Positions 43,511 to 55,200 of a stretch of DNA of 64,000 bases are shown one piece after another (the stretch's first letter is position 1; every line of letters begins with the position of its first letter). The stretch lies in NCBI GenBank assembly GCA_900618795.1, contig UYJD01000013.1:904537-968536 (forward strand), in the 5' to 3' direction. Below the pieces are notes generated by a model. The model searched no databases and was not told the DNA's origin. It saw only the letters and a program-made list of their open reading frames with translations. The DNA comes from Cyanodermella asteris (Eukaryota; Ascomycota; Lecanoromycetes; Ostropales; Stictidaceae). The translations under genes were made by a program, and so were the position numbers.

Positions 43511-46500
43511 ATGGAGTCAGTTGAATCAACAAGATCATCGCGTAGAACTACACGGCGCAAGGTCGTTGTCGAAGAGCCGGAAGATGAAAGACAGGAGGCG
43601 ATGGACGGGGTCGAGTTGAATGCCGACGACGACGAATTCAATCCAGCAGCCCGACGCAGTCCGCGCAAGTCGACAACCGCGAGGAGCAAAGCTGTCGCCG
43701 ACGGCGATGCGTCAGTAAAGACAAGAGCGCGCACCCGCAAGCCTCGCGCTACAGAATCTATCATAGAACCTTCAGAAGTATTCAATCCTGAGTCAACCAT
43801 GCAGTCTCCGCCTGCATCGCCGTCGAAACGATCATCTCCACGAAAGTCCCGGAAGAGCGTTGCTGTTACGCAGAAGTCCAGAAGCTCGGATGCGTCTGCC
43901 GTCGCAGCGCTTCCAACACCAGAGCCTTCAGCAACCCCCGAACCGAGCACACGTCCTTTGAGCGACATCACCGAGCAGATCGTCAACGAGCAAGGTCCCA
44001 CGCCTTCGAGTCAGTCCGAGTTCGTCAAGGTCAAACCACTCGATACGGTCTTGGAGAGACCAATGGATATTGTGGTCAGGACAAGAGCGCTCGGGGTTCC
44101 TGAGATGCAGAAACCTGAGGAGCCAAAGCCGCGCACGGTAATTCGATATCTGATTTTAAACAACTTCAAGAGCTATGCTGGGAGACAGGAGGTTGGACCA
44201 TTCCACGCCTCATTCTCTTCAGTGGTCGGGCCGAACGGATCTGGCAAGTCGAACGTGATTGACTCTCTGCTGTTCGTTTTTGGGTTCAGGGCTAGCAAAA
44301 TGCGACAGGGAAAGCTCTCCGCCTTGATCCACAACTCGGCCGCTCACCCCAATCTTGACTATTGCGAGGTCGAGGTTCATTTCGAGGAAGTCATGGACCT
44401 GCCAGGCGGCAAGCATGAGATCATCCCCGATTCCAGGTTAATAATTTCGCGCAAGGCCTATAAGAGCAACTCGAGCGACTACGTCATGAATGGAAAGAAG
44501 TCAAATTTCACGGCAGTGACGACTCTTCTGCGTGAGAAAGGCGTAGATTTGGACCATAAGCGTTTTCTCATTCTTCAAGGTGAGGTCGAGTCCATCGCTC
44601 AGATGAAGCCAAAGGCCCAGAACGAGCACGACGATGGACTTCTCGAATACCTTGAGGACATTATTGGCACCTCGAGGTACAAGACACCGATTGAAGAAGC
44701 AGCAACTGAAACCGAAACACTGAACGAAGTGTGCGTCGAGAAAAGCGCCCGAGTGCAACACGTCGAAAAGGAGAAGAAGGGGCTTGAGGACAAGAAGAAC
44801 AAGGCTCTAGCATACCTTCAAGATGAGAATGAACTTGCGTTCAGGCAGTCGGCCTTGTATCAGATATACAAGGAGGAGTGCACAGACAATCTTCAGGTGA
44901 CCGAGGAAGCCATCGCGCAGGCCCAGGCCGCACTTGATGAGGAGCTTGGCAAGCACAAGGGTAACGAAGACAGCATCAAACAGCTCGAAAAGACCTACAA
45001 GCAAGGTCAGAAAGAGTTCGAAGATCTCGAGAAAGATACCGAGGCGATTCTGAAGGAGCTCACAAAGTGCGACAAGGAAAAAGTGAAGTTCGATGAGAAG
45101 AGAAAATTTCTGGTCAACAAACAGAAGAAACTGGAGAAGGCGCTTCAGACCGGTCGCCTCGCAACTTCTGAGGCGCAGAGTCTTATCGAAAAATTCCAGG
45201 ACGATGTAGAGCGCAGCGGCCAGGAGGTTGCTGAGCTTGAGGCACAGATGGAACAGGAGAATGAAGAACTTGCGGAAATTAGAGATTCCCTAAAAGGCAA
45301 AACACAAGCCTTCTCAGACGCCATCGCAGAAAAACAGCAGTCACTTGAACCTTGGAACGAGAAAATCAGTACTAAGCAGTCCAGCATTACGGTCGCTCAG
45401 TCCGAATTGGAAATACTTCGAGAGCGCGCCTCGGCTGGCGAAACGGCTATCAACGAAGTCAAGGTACGCATGGCCCAGATTTCCGAGACTCGTCAAGGCA
45501 AGGTCAACCAGTTGGAAGAGGCGAAGGCCGAGAAGATTCGCCTCGAGAAAGAACTTCAGCGTCTGCAGCGAGACCTTGCGAAGCTCAATGAAAAGGAGCC
45601 GGAGCTAAAAGAGAGGCTATCAGGCGCCAGGCAAAAGGCCGATGAAGCCCGTGCAAGCCTGAGCAGTACTCAGAGTCAAAGCAATGTGTTGAATGGCTTA
45701 ATGCGCTTGAAAGAGAGTGGCCGAATTGAAGGCTTCCATGGTCGGCTTGGCAACTTGGGTACCATCGATCAGAAGTTCGATGTGGCCATTTCTACTGCCT
45801 GCCCACAACTCGAAAACATGGTCGCCGACAATGTTGAGGTTGGTCAGCAATGCATAGACTACCTCCGCAAGAACAAACTCGGCCGAGCAAACGTCATCTG
45901 CTTGGATCGACTTGCGAAAAGAGATCTTTCTGCAATTCAGACTCCTGAAGGCGTGCCTCGGCTTTTCGATCTAGTCAAGCCGAAGCATGACATGTTTCGA
46001 CCAGCCTTCTTCAACGTACTTCAGAACACACTCGTTGCGGAGGACCTAACGCAAGCCAACCGTATCGCATTCGGGGCCAAGCGATGGCGTGTTGTGACGC
46101 TTGACGGTCAGCTCATCGACATCTCCGGAACCATGACGGGTGGCGGGACGCGAGTGTCCAAAGGTGCAATGTCCTCCAAGGCATCTTCAAGCACTACGAA
46201 AGAGCAAGTTGGCACACTTGAAGTCGATCGAGATCAGCTCGAACAGCAGTATCAGGGGCTCCAAGAGCGACAGCAGGAGCTAGAACTCCAGGTCAAGGCC
46301 GCATCGAATGGTGTTCCTGCCGCGGAAAACTCTATACAGAGATTAGAGCTTGAGCTTAGCAGTCTCGACAAGACGCTCGTCGACTCGGAAGCTCGAATTA
46401 CGGAGATTTCTGCAGAGCAAAAGTCGTCGATCTCCGATAGAACGCAGATGGCCAAACTCGAAAAGGAAATCTCGAAGCTGGAAAAGGAGCTCGCGAGTCT

Positions 46501-47811
46501 GAAAGACCAGACTTCGGGGGTTGAAGAGGAGATCAAGGAGCTGCAGGACAGGATCATGGAGGTTGGTGGTGTCAAGCTGCGAATGCAGAAGGCGAAAGTC
46601 GACGGGCTCAAAGAACAGATCGACACTCTGACCAAAGAGTCATCCAACGCCGAAGTGTCCAGGTCTAAGGCTGAGAAAGACAAAGCCAAGCATGAAAAAT
46701 CTGTTGCTCAAGCGGAGAAGGACATCGCCTCTACATCACAAGAGGTCGAAAGCATCGACGCGGACAGCCACACTCACCAGCAGACAGCCAACGCTACGAG
46801 GCAACGAGCGGAGGAAGCCCAGCATGCACTGGACGTCAAGAAAGATCAGCTCGAGGAATTGAAGGGCGAGCTGGAAGAGAGGACTTCGGAGCTGAACGAG
46901 ACGCGTGCAGTCGAAATTGAGATGCGCAACAAACTGGAAGAGAATCAGAAGGTCTTTGCGGAGAACCAGAAGCGACTACGTTACTGGGCTGATAAACTCG
47001 ACAAGCTCGCGTTGCAGTCGGTCGAAGGTCTTGCAGAGGGCGAGATGGAACTGCCCAAGGAACTACCGAGCTACACGAGGGATGAACTTCTCGATATGTC
47101 CAAGGACGGCTTGAAAGCAGAGATTGCAGCTCTCGAGGAAAAGACCGGGAATGCCTCGGTAGACCTTGGGGTCCTTGATGAGTATCGGCGCCGAGCTGAA
47201 GAGCACGCGTCTCGATTCTCCGATCTGCAGTCAGCAGTAGCGGCTCGCGACGCCGCGAAGCGTCGATGCGACGACCTTCGCCGACTACGACTCGAGGGCT
47301 TCATGCAGGGCTTCAGTTCCATCTCCCTCAAGCTCAAGGAGATGTACCAACTGATCACCATGGGCGGCAACGCAGAGCTCGAGCTCGTGGACAGCCTCGA
47401 CCCTTTCAGCGAAGGCATCTTGTTCAGTGTCATGCCGCCAAAAAAGAGCTGGAAGAACATCAGCAACCTATCAGGTGGCGAAAAGACGCTCAGCAGCTTG
47501 GCCCTCGTCTTTGCCTTACACCACTACCGTCCTACACCGCTATACGTCATGGACGAAATCGATGCAGCTTTGGATTTCAGGAACGTCAGCATCGTTGCAA
47601 GCTACATCAAGGAAAGGACGAAGAATGCGCAATTCATCGTCATTTCATTGCGAAACAACATGTTTGAGCTGGCATCAAGATTGGTAGGTGTGTACAAAGT
47701 GAACCACATGGTAAGTTTTCCCACAATCACTGCGTTAACAATGCTAACTCCGATTAGACGAAGAGTGTTGCCGTCGAGAACAAGGATTACATTGTACGGA
47801 GAAGCGCTTAA
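43511..47811 (+). CDS. SMC4: condensin ATPase subunit SMC4
   Basis: With SMC2 it forms the core of condensin, which compacts mitotic chromosomes. Two exons, 43511-47710 and 47758-47811, with a 47-nt GT-AG intron carrying GCTAAC, give 1417 aa. The first 200 residues are a Lys/Arg/Ser/Pro-rich extension. Walker A GPNGSGKSN is at 240-248; the long coiled coils are interrupted by the hinge at about 735-900 (LGNLGTIDQKFDVAIS to GTMTGGGTR). The signature motif LSGGEKTLSSLALVFALHHY starts at about 1320 and Walker B VMDEIDAALD at about 1346. The second exon supplies the conserved tail TKSVAVENKDY. Reading the first exon through the intron would give a longer, wrong C-terminus up to 48145. SMC4, not SMC1-3, is indicated by the head-proximal FKSYAGRQEVGPFH and the N-terminal extension. 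Confidence 0.95.
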
Positions 47812-48208
47812 TGACCGGGTTATTCTTTCAATCATGATGGCGTTGTGGGATCAGCGATTTGGTGCCGGGCATATGTATATGATGGATGACAAAGTTATGT
47901 TCGACACACGGATCAATTCTGACGTATCAAGGCAGGCCATTGCTTGCGTCGGTTGGGGCAATGAATTGAGTTTCTCCACGCCAATGCGTTCTTTCGGTGC
48001 GGTGCCCAGATCCGCCCACGCAGCTTCGTCGCCATTGCTGCGGCTGCGGCGACCAGTCTCATCACTCTTGCGCGAGTGCGAGACTTTTGCTGGCCTCAGT
48101 GTGGCGTCGGCTGTGTTGCGCTTTTTCAAAGCGAGTCGTTCCTGAGCATGGCGCTCCCGTGCTAGGATCGCATCGCTGACAAGTCTCTACAACTCAATAG
48201 CTGGCCAC
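47812..48208. other. 3' region between convergent SMC4 and SRP14
   Basis: About 0.4 kb. The open + frame that continues from SMC4 exon 1 through here is an unspliced read-through, not a gene. Nothing else seen. Confidence 0.45.
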
Positions 48209-48736
48209 TCAACCCTTCTTCTCAGCCTCGGCAGCAACGCCCTTGCGCTTCTTCGCCTTCTTCTTACGACCACTGCGATCTCGCTTCTTCAACGCCGACA
48301 TTCCCGCCCGGCAGACTTCGGCATAGCGCACGTAGAACGCTGCTAGATCATCCGACTGAACTACTGTTGAAAGCTTGACTTTGGACTTGAGCTTGTCTTT
48401 CGAGTCACCGTTGGTGGCTCTGATCAAGACCGGCAGGGGCGTGGATGGGCTGAGGTCGGCAAGTGTGTCGGTCTGGCCCTTCTTTCCGGTAAAGATTTCG
48501 ATGTCGGATCCATAGGTCACTGTACGTCTCAGATGCGCTCTCCGTGGCACGTCACATGATTTGAATGTAGATACATACGTCGTTTTTGGGATAGAAATAT
48601 CGATCCATGTGACTTCTTCGAGTTCTCCTCCAAGAGGCTCATCAACTTGGTGAAGAACTATGTGATAGGCTTAGCAAAGATCGATGAGAAGGTGGCGAAG
48701 ACATACCTCATCGACTGGTAAGTGCTCTGATGGCAT
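48209..48736 (-). CDS. SRP14: signal recognition particle subunit SRP14
   Basis: SRP14 belongs to the Alu domain of the signal recognition particle, which slows translation while secretory ribosomes dock at the ER. Three exons, 48736-48707 (10 codons), 48657-48579 and 48519-48209, with GT-AG introns in phases 0 and 1, give 139 aa. The product begins MPSEHLPVDEFFTKLMSLLE and continues SHGSIFLSQKRLTY, both matching the family's first helix and strand; then LIRATNGDSK, KVKLSTVV and YAEVCRAGMSALKKRD follow. The Lys/Arg-rich tail (KKKAKKRKG) is the usual RNA-binding end. Only the last exon is obvious as an open frame; the two small upstream exons were found from splice sites and family match. Confidence 0.93.
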
Positions 48737-49243
48737 GTTTAGTTTTGGAGCCCCGAATGGAAGGAAGCCACTGCGTTGGACTTGTCGCTCTCAGTCGGCT
48801 GATGTCTTGCTGGAAAGGGTTGGAGGTTAGTTGAAGATTGAGTATCGAGTCAGTGTGCATCTCTGCCAAGACCCCCTCGGATCTGCAGCGAGCGGCGCCT
48901 GCGAACAAAATCGTTGTGAAAGCCCTTCTGCTCTGCTTCACATATCTTGGCTCGACTCTCTCAGCACAATACATGGATCATGACCACATGCATGCATATA
49001 CAGTGTTATCCAGCTTCCTAGTACAGGCTTCAGTCCGTTCAAACGTCGCTTTCGAGCTCTGAGCCACACCATTACTTCCGCGTGACGGGATTTCTGCCTC
49101 GGCGGAGCCACGCTCCGTTCGACCTGTGCGCGGATCTCGCTGCAACTAATGTTCTGCGACCAGAAATCAAACAGATCTCTTGGAGTGTTTGGCCTCCTGG
49201 GTAGCTACGAAGAGCAAGAAGAGTCTTTGGTAGGCCCGCTGCT
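48737..49243. other. divergent promoter, SRP14 and SGD1/NOM1
   Basis: 507 bp between two divergent starts. No clear site or other gene. A short + frame at 48838-49062 has no protein character. Confidence 0.45.
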
Positions 49244-51841
49244 ATGAGAGGAGGTCTTCAAATCCCGCACAGTTTGCGCGATGAGCTCGGTCCTGCTAGT
49301 AAGTCTTGATCTTTTTTCCGACCCGCCAAAAATCGTGTTGAATATGGCACTTTGCTTTGGCGCCGAACCTTCTGTCAAGTATTTCCATGCATCTGTACCA
49401 CAAACTTATCTATTTCGCGAAAAGGCAAGCTCGACGATAGTATCACTGGCCTTATCTCTCAAACATCATTGTGACCTTACGGGACATACACTGATGGACT
49501 TTCAGATGGCCGCATTAATTCGAGGCGTCAACGCCTAAGCTTGGCAGCCCAGCGCAAGCAACAACGTAAAGCTGGGCGGGTCACGAAGTTATCAAAACCC
49601 AATCACACCAAGGTGCCGCCCTCGAGAACCATGAACAAGGGGCATGCACTGCCAACGATCCATGCAAAACAGCAAGTGCAATCGGGAAGAATTGCGAATC
49701 GGCACTTGAGCCCGCCGGACGATGAAAGCGAAGACGAGAAAGCTACGGACGCAGGCGAAAGCAACAGTGAGCCAGAAAGTTTAGCCCGTGTCTCCAAAGC
49801 CGTCAAAACCCATTTAGATGACGACGATGCCGAGATAGCCCGACTTGAAAAGAAGCTCGGACGAAAAAGGAAAGCGACTGGGGACGGACTGAGCTCGCTT
49901 TTTCAAGATCTTGACGGGGTCAGTGATGATGAAGGATCTCTAGCACAGACCACGAAGGTCGATAAGGAAGCTGAGGACTGGTTGCGTGCCAAGAGACGAA
50001 AGATACCCGCTCAAGACTCGAAGATATCCGAGGCTGCGAAACAAGAAGACCCAGCAGGTGGCTCTGATGTGGAGCAGTTCTCTAGCTGTGAGGAAAAGCA
50101 TAGATCGGACGACGATTCTCCAGAACTGCAGCAGGAAGTTACGAAGCGAGAGAACCCATATACCGCGCCGGTTTCTGAGCAGACAGCGAAATATGTCCCA
50201 CCGTCTCGCAGGCCATCAGGAAGCTCGGAAAGCGCAGACCAGCAGCGCTTGAAGAGACAGATCAAGGGTTTGCTTAACAGGCTGTCAGAGAGCAATTTCA
50301 TCGACATAGTCAAGCAGATCAGCCAGCTTTACTCAAATAACGCGCGGCATGATGTCTCCAAGACTGTACTGGACCTTCTTCTGGAACTACTGAGCGATCC
50401 CACCACACTGAATGATACCTTCATTATCCTACATGCCGGGTTTATTGCAGCCCTCCACAAGACGGTAGGTATCGAATTCGGCGCCGCTGCCGTTCAACGG
50501 CTTGTGGAAGAATATGTTCGTCACACAAGCAACTCCGAATGCGAGAGCGCCGGGAAAAGACCTGCCAACTTAATGCACACGCTTGTCCAACTGTACAACT
50601 TTCAGGTCATCAGCAGCGGCCTCATTTACGACTTTGTGAAAATCCATATCGACAGGCTGTCGGAGGGGGACGCGGAGCTGCTTCTCAAGATCGTCCGAAA
50701 TGCAGGCTTCCAACTACGACAGGATGATCCGGCCGCACTCAAAGAGATCTCTGTTGTGCTGCAAGAGACCGTGAAACGTCTCGGCGGCGAACAGAACTTG
50801 AATGTACGAACAAAATTCATGATCGAAACGATTGATAACCTGAAAAGCAACCGTTCTAAGACAGGCCAAGGTGTTGCAACACTGAACGCAGAACATGTTG
50901 TCAAAATGAAAAAGCTGCTCACCAGCATTCAATCGACGGCTGGTCTCAGCGTCCGGACATCGGAACCATTGCGCATATCTCTTGCGGATATCCGTGATAG
51001 CGACCTGAAAGGCAAGTGGTGGCTGGTTGGGGCCAGTTTCCGAGACGAGGCGCAAATTCATGGCAAACCCACCGTCGAAACGAAATCAGCGGCGCCAGCT
51101 GAGGACTTTAGTAGTGATAGCTTCCTATCAGATGACACCATAGACTGGGATGCGCTGGCAAGGGCTTTTGGCATGAACACTGACATCAGAAAAGCACTAT
51201 TCATCAGTATCATGACCGCTGCTACGCCCGACCATGCTCGTGAACGCATCGTCAAGATGCGTCTCACCCGGCGGCAGATGCGAGAGGTACCTCCGGTCGT
51301 GATCCGATGTGCAACCGCTGAGAAGAGCTGGAACCCATACTACGCGGACATTGCCAAAAAGCTTTGCCAAGATCGTGAGATTCGCAAAGCTTTCTGGAAT
51401 CCATTGGTCGAGATGCTTGATAATCTGGAGACCGAAGATGAAGAGGACGATGAAGAGGAGCAGTGGTGGCAAGCGCCGCAGGTCAAGTTCAACATCGCCA
51501 AACTATACGGCGCGCTGATTGCCAAGGGCACGGTGTCAATCAAGGCGCTGGCAAGCCGGCATCTGTTACACCCGAATGAGGGTAAGCGAGCGTTCCTCGA
51601 ACTGCTGTTCGTAGGCATGTTTGCCACACTCGGCAAGGGAAACGCCTCTAAGCTTGAGGATGCCCTGCGTGACATCGCCGATAGAGAAGATTCCTCAACA
51701 CTAGTGCCGATACTAAGGAGGTTCTTGAGAAAAACGATCGCAAAGACATTGCTGCTAGCACCGAATGAGAAGAGAGCAGTTCGGTGGGGCTGCGAAAAGA
51801 GCGAAGCCATATTGTTGGACATGGAGAAGCGACAAAGATGA
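49244..51841 (+). CDS. SGD1: nucleolar MIF4G/MA3 protein, Sgd1/NOM1 family
   Basis: Family members act in the nucleolus in 18S rRNA and 40S maturation. Two exons are inferred: 49244-49298 and 49506-51841, with a 207-nt GT-AG intron in phase 1, for 796 aa. The small first exon encodes MRGGLQIPHSLRDELGPA, which resembles the conserved family N-terminus (PxSLRxELG) and provides the ATG that the big exon lacks; its frame opens with TTG. Residues 20-215 are basic and acidic low-complexity sequence. The MIF4G domain covers about 230-450 (from YVPPSRRPSG through LKRQIKGLLNRLSESNF, IVKQISQLYSNN, FIAALHKTVG). The MA3 domain covers about 545-690 (DIRKALFISIMTA, WNPYYADIAKKLC). An acidic stretch EDEEDDEEEQWW follows the MA3 start. 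Confidence 0.92.
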
Positions 51842-52208
51842 TTAGTAGTGTAAAACTTTGGTAGGAGTACTATCGCGATTGACAGGTCGAAATAGACGTT
51901 GATATGACAGTGTAATATTTTGTGTTTCTGCTATGCTAATGCTTGCTAAGTCGCTATCAATGCTGTGAGCAAGCGGGTATCTCAAACGCTAATGCCGATG
52001 ATAAAGATCAAAACAACTCCAGCGCTTCTGGTGTGTAATTCTTGTAAATGCTCGATCCCAGATCTTACAGCCGTGCAAATGTACGAATCGTCCGACACTG
52101 GTTCCTGGTCCTTACGCGAAACCCCATCGAAGAGTAATAGAAACGGACGGTGTCCACAGGCACCGCGTCTGTGCTGTCCGAATGACAGTGATAGCCTTAC
52201 AGCTCACA
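51842..52208. other. 3' region between convergent SGD1 and NLR-like genes
   Basis: About 0.37 kb, AT-rich near the SGD1 end. Nothing else recognised. Confidence 0.45.
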
Positions 52209-55200
52209 TCACTGGTTTGACGAAGTGGGCCAGCCATCCCTCGTTGGTTCACTGAAACCACGTGATCTGCTCCTGCTCAATGGCGTTGGCTCCTGAGTCA
52301 TTGCCGGCTCGGTAGCCAAGCCGGGCTGGCGGGGACGCTGATTCACCATCGCCTGTAGAGCCATGTTGTCAGAATTGCTTGGAATCAGATTCACATCCGG
52401 ATATGGCGCAGGTCCAACAACATTGGGAAGTGTTCCTGTGAGTCCTGGGTTGGAGTAAATCACGGTATTCGGGGTTCTCCATTCGTAAGATGTCCCCGCT
52501 GGTAGAATATCGCTTGAAATGCCAAAACCTTGCCCGTTAGCATCACGATGCACAGCCATGCGACGTCTTGCTGCTTCGATCTCAATCAAACGTTGCTGCT
52601 CTTGTTCCAAATAGCGTCTTTGAGCCTCTGCGCGACGCTGGGCTTCAAGAAGGTCGACTGGCTCCTGTTGACCGAACCTGACCGCCGTTGGATCACCAAA
52701 CTCGACGATACCTAGACCGTAGCCCTGAGCCGCAACCATGATCCCGGGGCCCTGGCCGGAGCTGCCACGAGACATGCTCTGCGCTGTGGGTGGCGAACCG
52801 TTTGACGGAACTTCATAAGGCAGGTTCATAGTTACATGCGCGGCGGGGACAGGAGACGGTGCGTACGAAATCAAGCTGCCAGGCGGTGGCGGAGGAAAGA
52901 CTGTGGTTGCCGAAGCGGAATGAAACCCTTCCTGGTCAAGAACTGGTCGAACAGGCTGCACATTTGCGCTAGATCCTAGCGCGGGGCTCGCATGGTGACT
53001 GATTTGTCCAATTGTGACAGGAGAGATGCTGCCCGGTGATTGGTCCTGTATGTGCACATTCTGTAGTGGTGACGACCGCGGAATGTGCCCTTGCGGCGAT
53101 TGCATAGGAGGAGGTGGGCTCGAAACTTGAGCAAGAGGATGTGTCGGCATCGCAAATGAAGAGGTCATTTGCGGAGGAATCGAAGGTGGTCGGAAAGCTG
53201 TAATGCCACTGCCCGAAGATCTGGATTGAGAAGAATTCTCACGGGACATGTTCGCAGCGTAGGCGGGTCCGGATGGAAGATTTGATACAGACTGCGCTCC
53301 ATATCTTCCGGGCCAAATGCCATGAATCTGCTGTATCGGAATATCTGGAACACTTGAAGCTCGACCATGATGTGCTTGGTAAGCGGCAGGGTCCACTTGG
53401 AGACTTGAGCCGGACCCAGTTGTGAAATTTGAGTCGACACTCGTGTTGCGAATGTCTGTCCTCACCTGGTAGTACGGCACTTGTGCCTGACCCTGACCAG
53501 GGTCATATCCTGGATAGTGTGGAATGAGATTTGGCTGGCCTGCGGGATTCCGATTCTGCCATGCTGCAGGTGCACTTTGATCTGCCACAATTCGATCAAT
53601 ATTCGTATAACCGGGCCAACTAGAGGGGACGAAGTCAGGAGCCTTCGGATTCGGTATGTAACGGGTGAGCTTGGGCTCAGCAGGACGTCGCACTGAGATC
53701 GTCCGGGTGAAACTTGGCCTCGAGGACCTGATGGACGAACCAGCAGGGGGCGTATGAGCGTCTTGGGCTGGAGGGGTCGGCTTTCGCGAAGACACAAAAG
53801 CGCCCCCGCGTCCTGGAGGAGGACTGTTGCGATAGATCTCGGTAAGACCGCTCACAGCTTTAGAAGAACCAGATATGTTGGCCTCTCGGTCCATAGGAGG
53901 ACTGACCATCGCCCCAGTTGCGTGATCGTGCTGCAGCTGGGCCCACGCACCAGAGGGCGGCGCCACTGTGAATTGACCTCGAGAGAAGCCTGGTTTGGAT
54001 GCAGTGCGATAGTGCTGTGACTCCTTCCGATATTCATGATCATCAACAACGACCTGGTCGGAGACAGCAGTGTCCCTCGAATATGAACGAAGCATGTTCA
54101 TGATCTTTATCTCATTCGGTGAACCTACCGGTGCTTGGTGGTTGCCAGTGCCCCATATGGTCTCATCAGGACCAGGCGGTGCAAGTGGAGGCAGCCTGTA
54201 TCCGGGGGTGACGGGAGGCTCGTCAGTGCTGGAGATACTGCTAGTCCTGTCAAAGATGGACACTGCATAATGTCTGATGACACTTTCCTGAGACGAGCTA
54301 GGCTCTCGTTGGCCGATCTCGCGCTGGATTTCTGAAATCAGTTGATCAGTTTCGGTTCTTATATCTTGGAGATGTCCGTGCCGATGCTCGTATACGAGTG
54401 TGTGGTCCCTGATTTGCTGCACGTGAATGAGATACTCTCGGAAGTCGGAGACACGAGGCGGATCGTCCCTCTCGTCCATTCTCAACTTCGCTTCATAATA
54501 GGAACGGAGGCAGACATTCCAAGCCAGACTGAGCCACTTTTTGAGTTGCTTTTCGCTGCTCAAACGGTCTCGACAGAATTTTTGAACGACAACGTGTAAT
54601 CTCAGTATGTCGATGGGCTCCGGTTCCAGAAGACTACTACGACTGCTTGCTGCTGATTCTGTGTCGTCGGGCTCGTTGCGGTCGACCAAGGCATTGCGCA
54701 TCAGGATGCTGAAGGATGTATTGATGTCTGCTGGCTCATATTGGGATGCCTTGCTCCGGACTTCAATTTGCTCGCCTTGACCATGAAGAGCCCTGAGCCC
54801 GAGTGTAAGTAGTTCCACGGGGATGTGTGGTCCAAAGAAAGCCAGAATATTCATCAAGTTGTAAGCCTCGAGATGTTCGCGGAAGAGACCTTGTAGGATG
54901 TCGTGGTACGGAACACCTATCCTTGGATCGTTGGCGTAAGAGCTGGGGCTATACTTTTCCAAGGGCTCGTGTGTTTCTGTAAGCCTGACGCTCATTGCGT
55001 GAATGGCCAGCGGCAGGCCACCGACCTTCCTTACAAGCTCGATGGCGGCCTTCTCATTTGACTTTGTTTTCCTGATGTTGATCTCCTTGAACATGAGCTC
55101 CTGTCCATCTTTATCGGAGAGTCGAGGAACGCGGATCGGGTGCGGACGAAGCAGTCTTTGGCTGGCATGGATTTGACTGGATCGCGATGTGTAAATGAGG

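Noticed and set aside
47711-48145. Extension of the SMC4 frame past residue 1400
   Set aside because: It reads through a clear GT-AG intron; splicing yields the conserved family tail TKSVAVENKDY and a stop at 47811.
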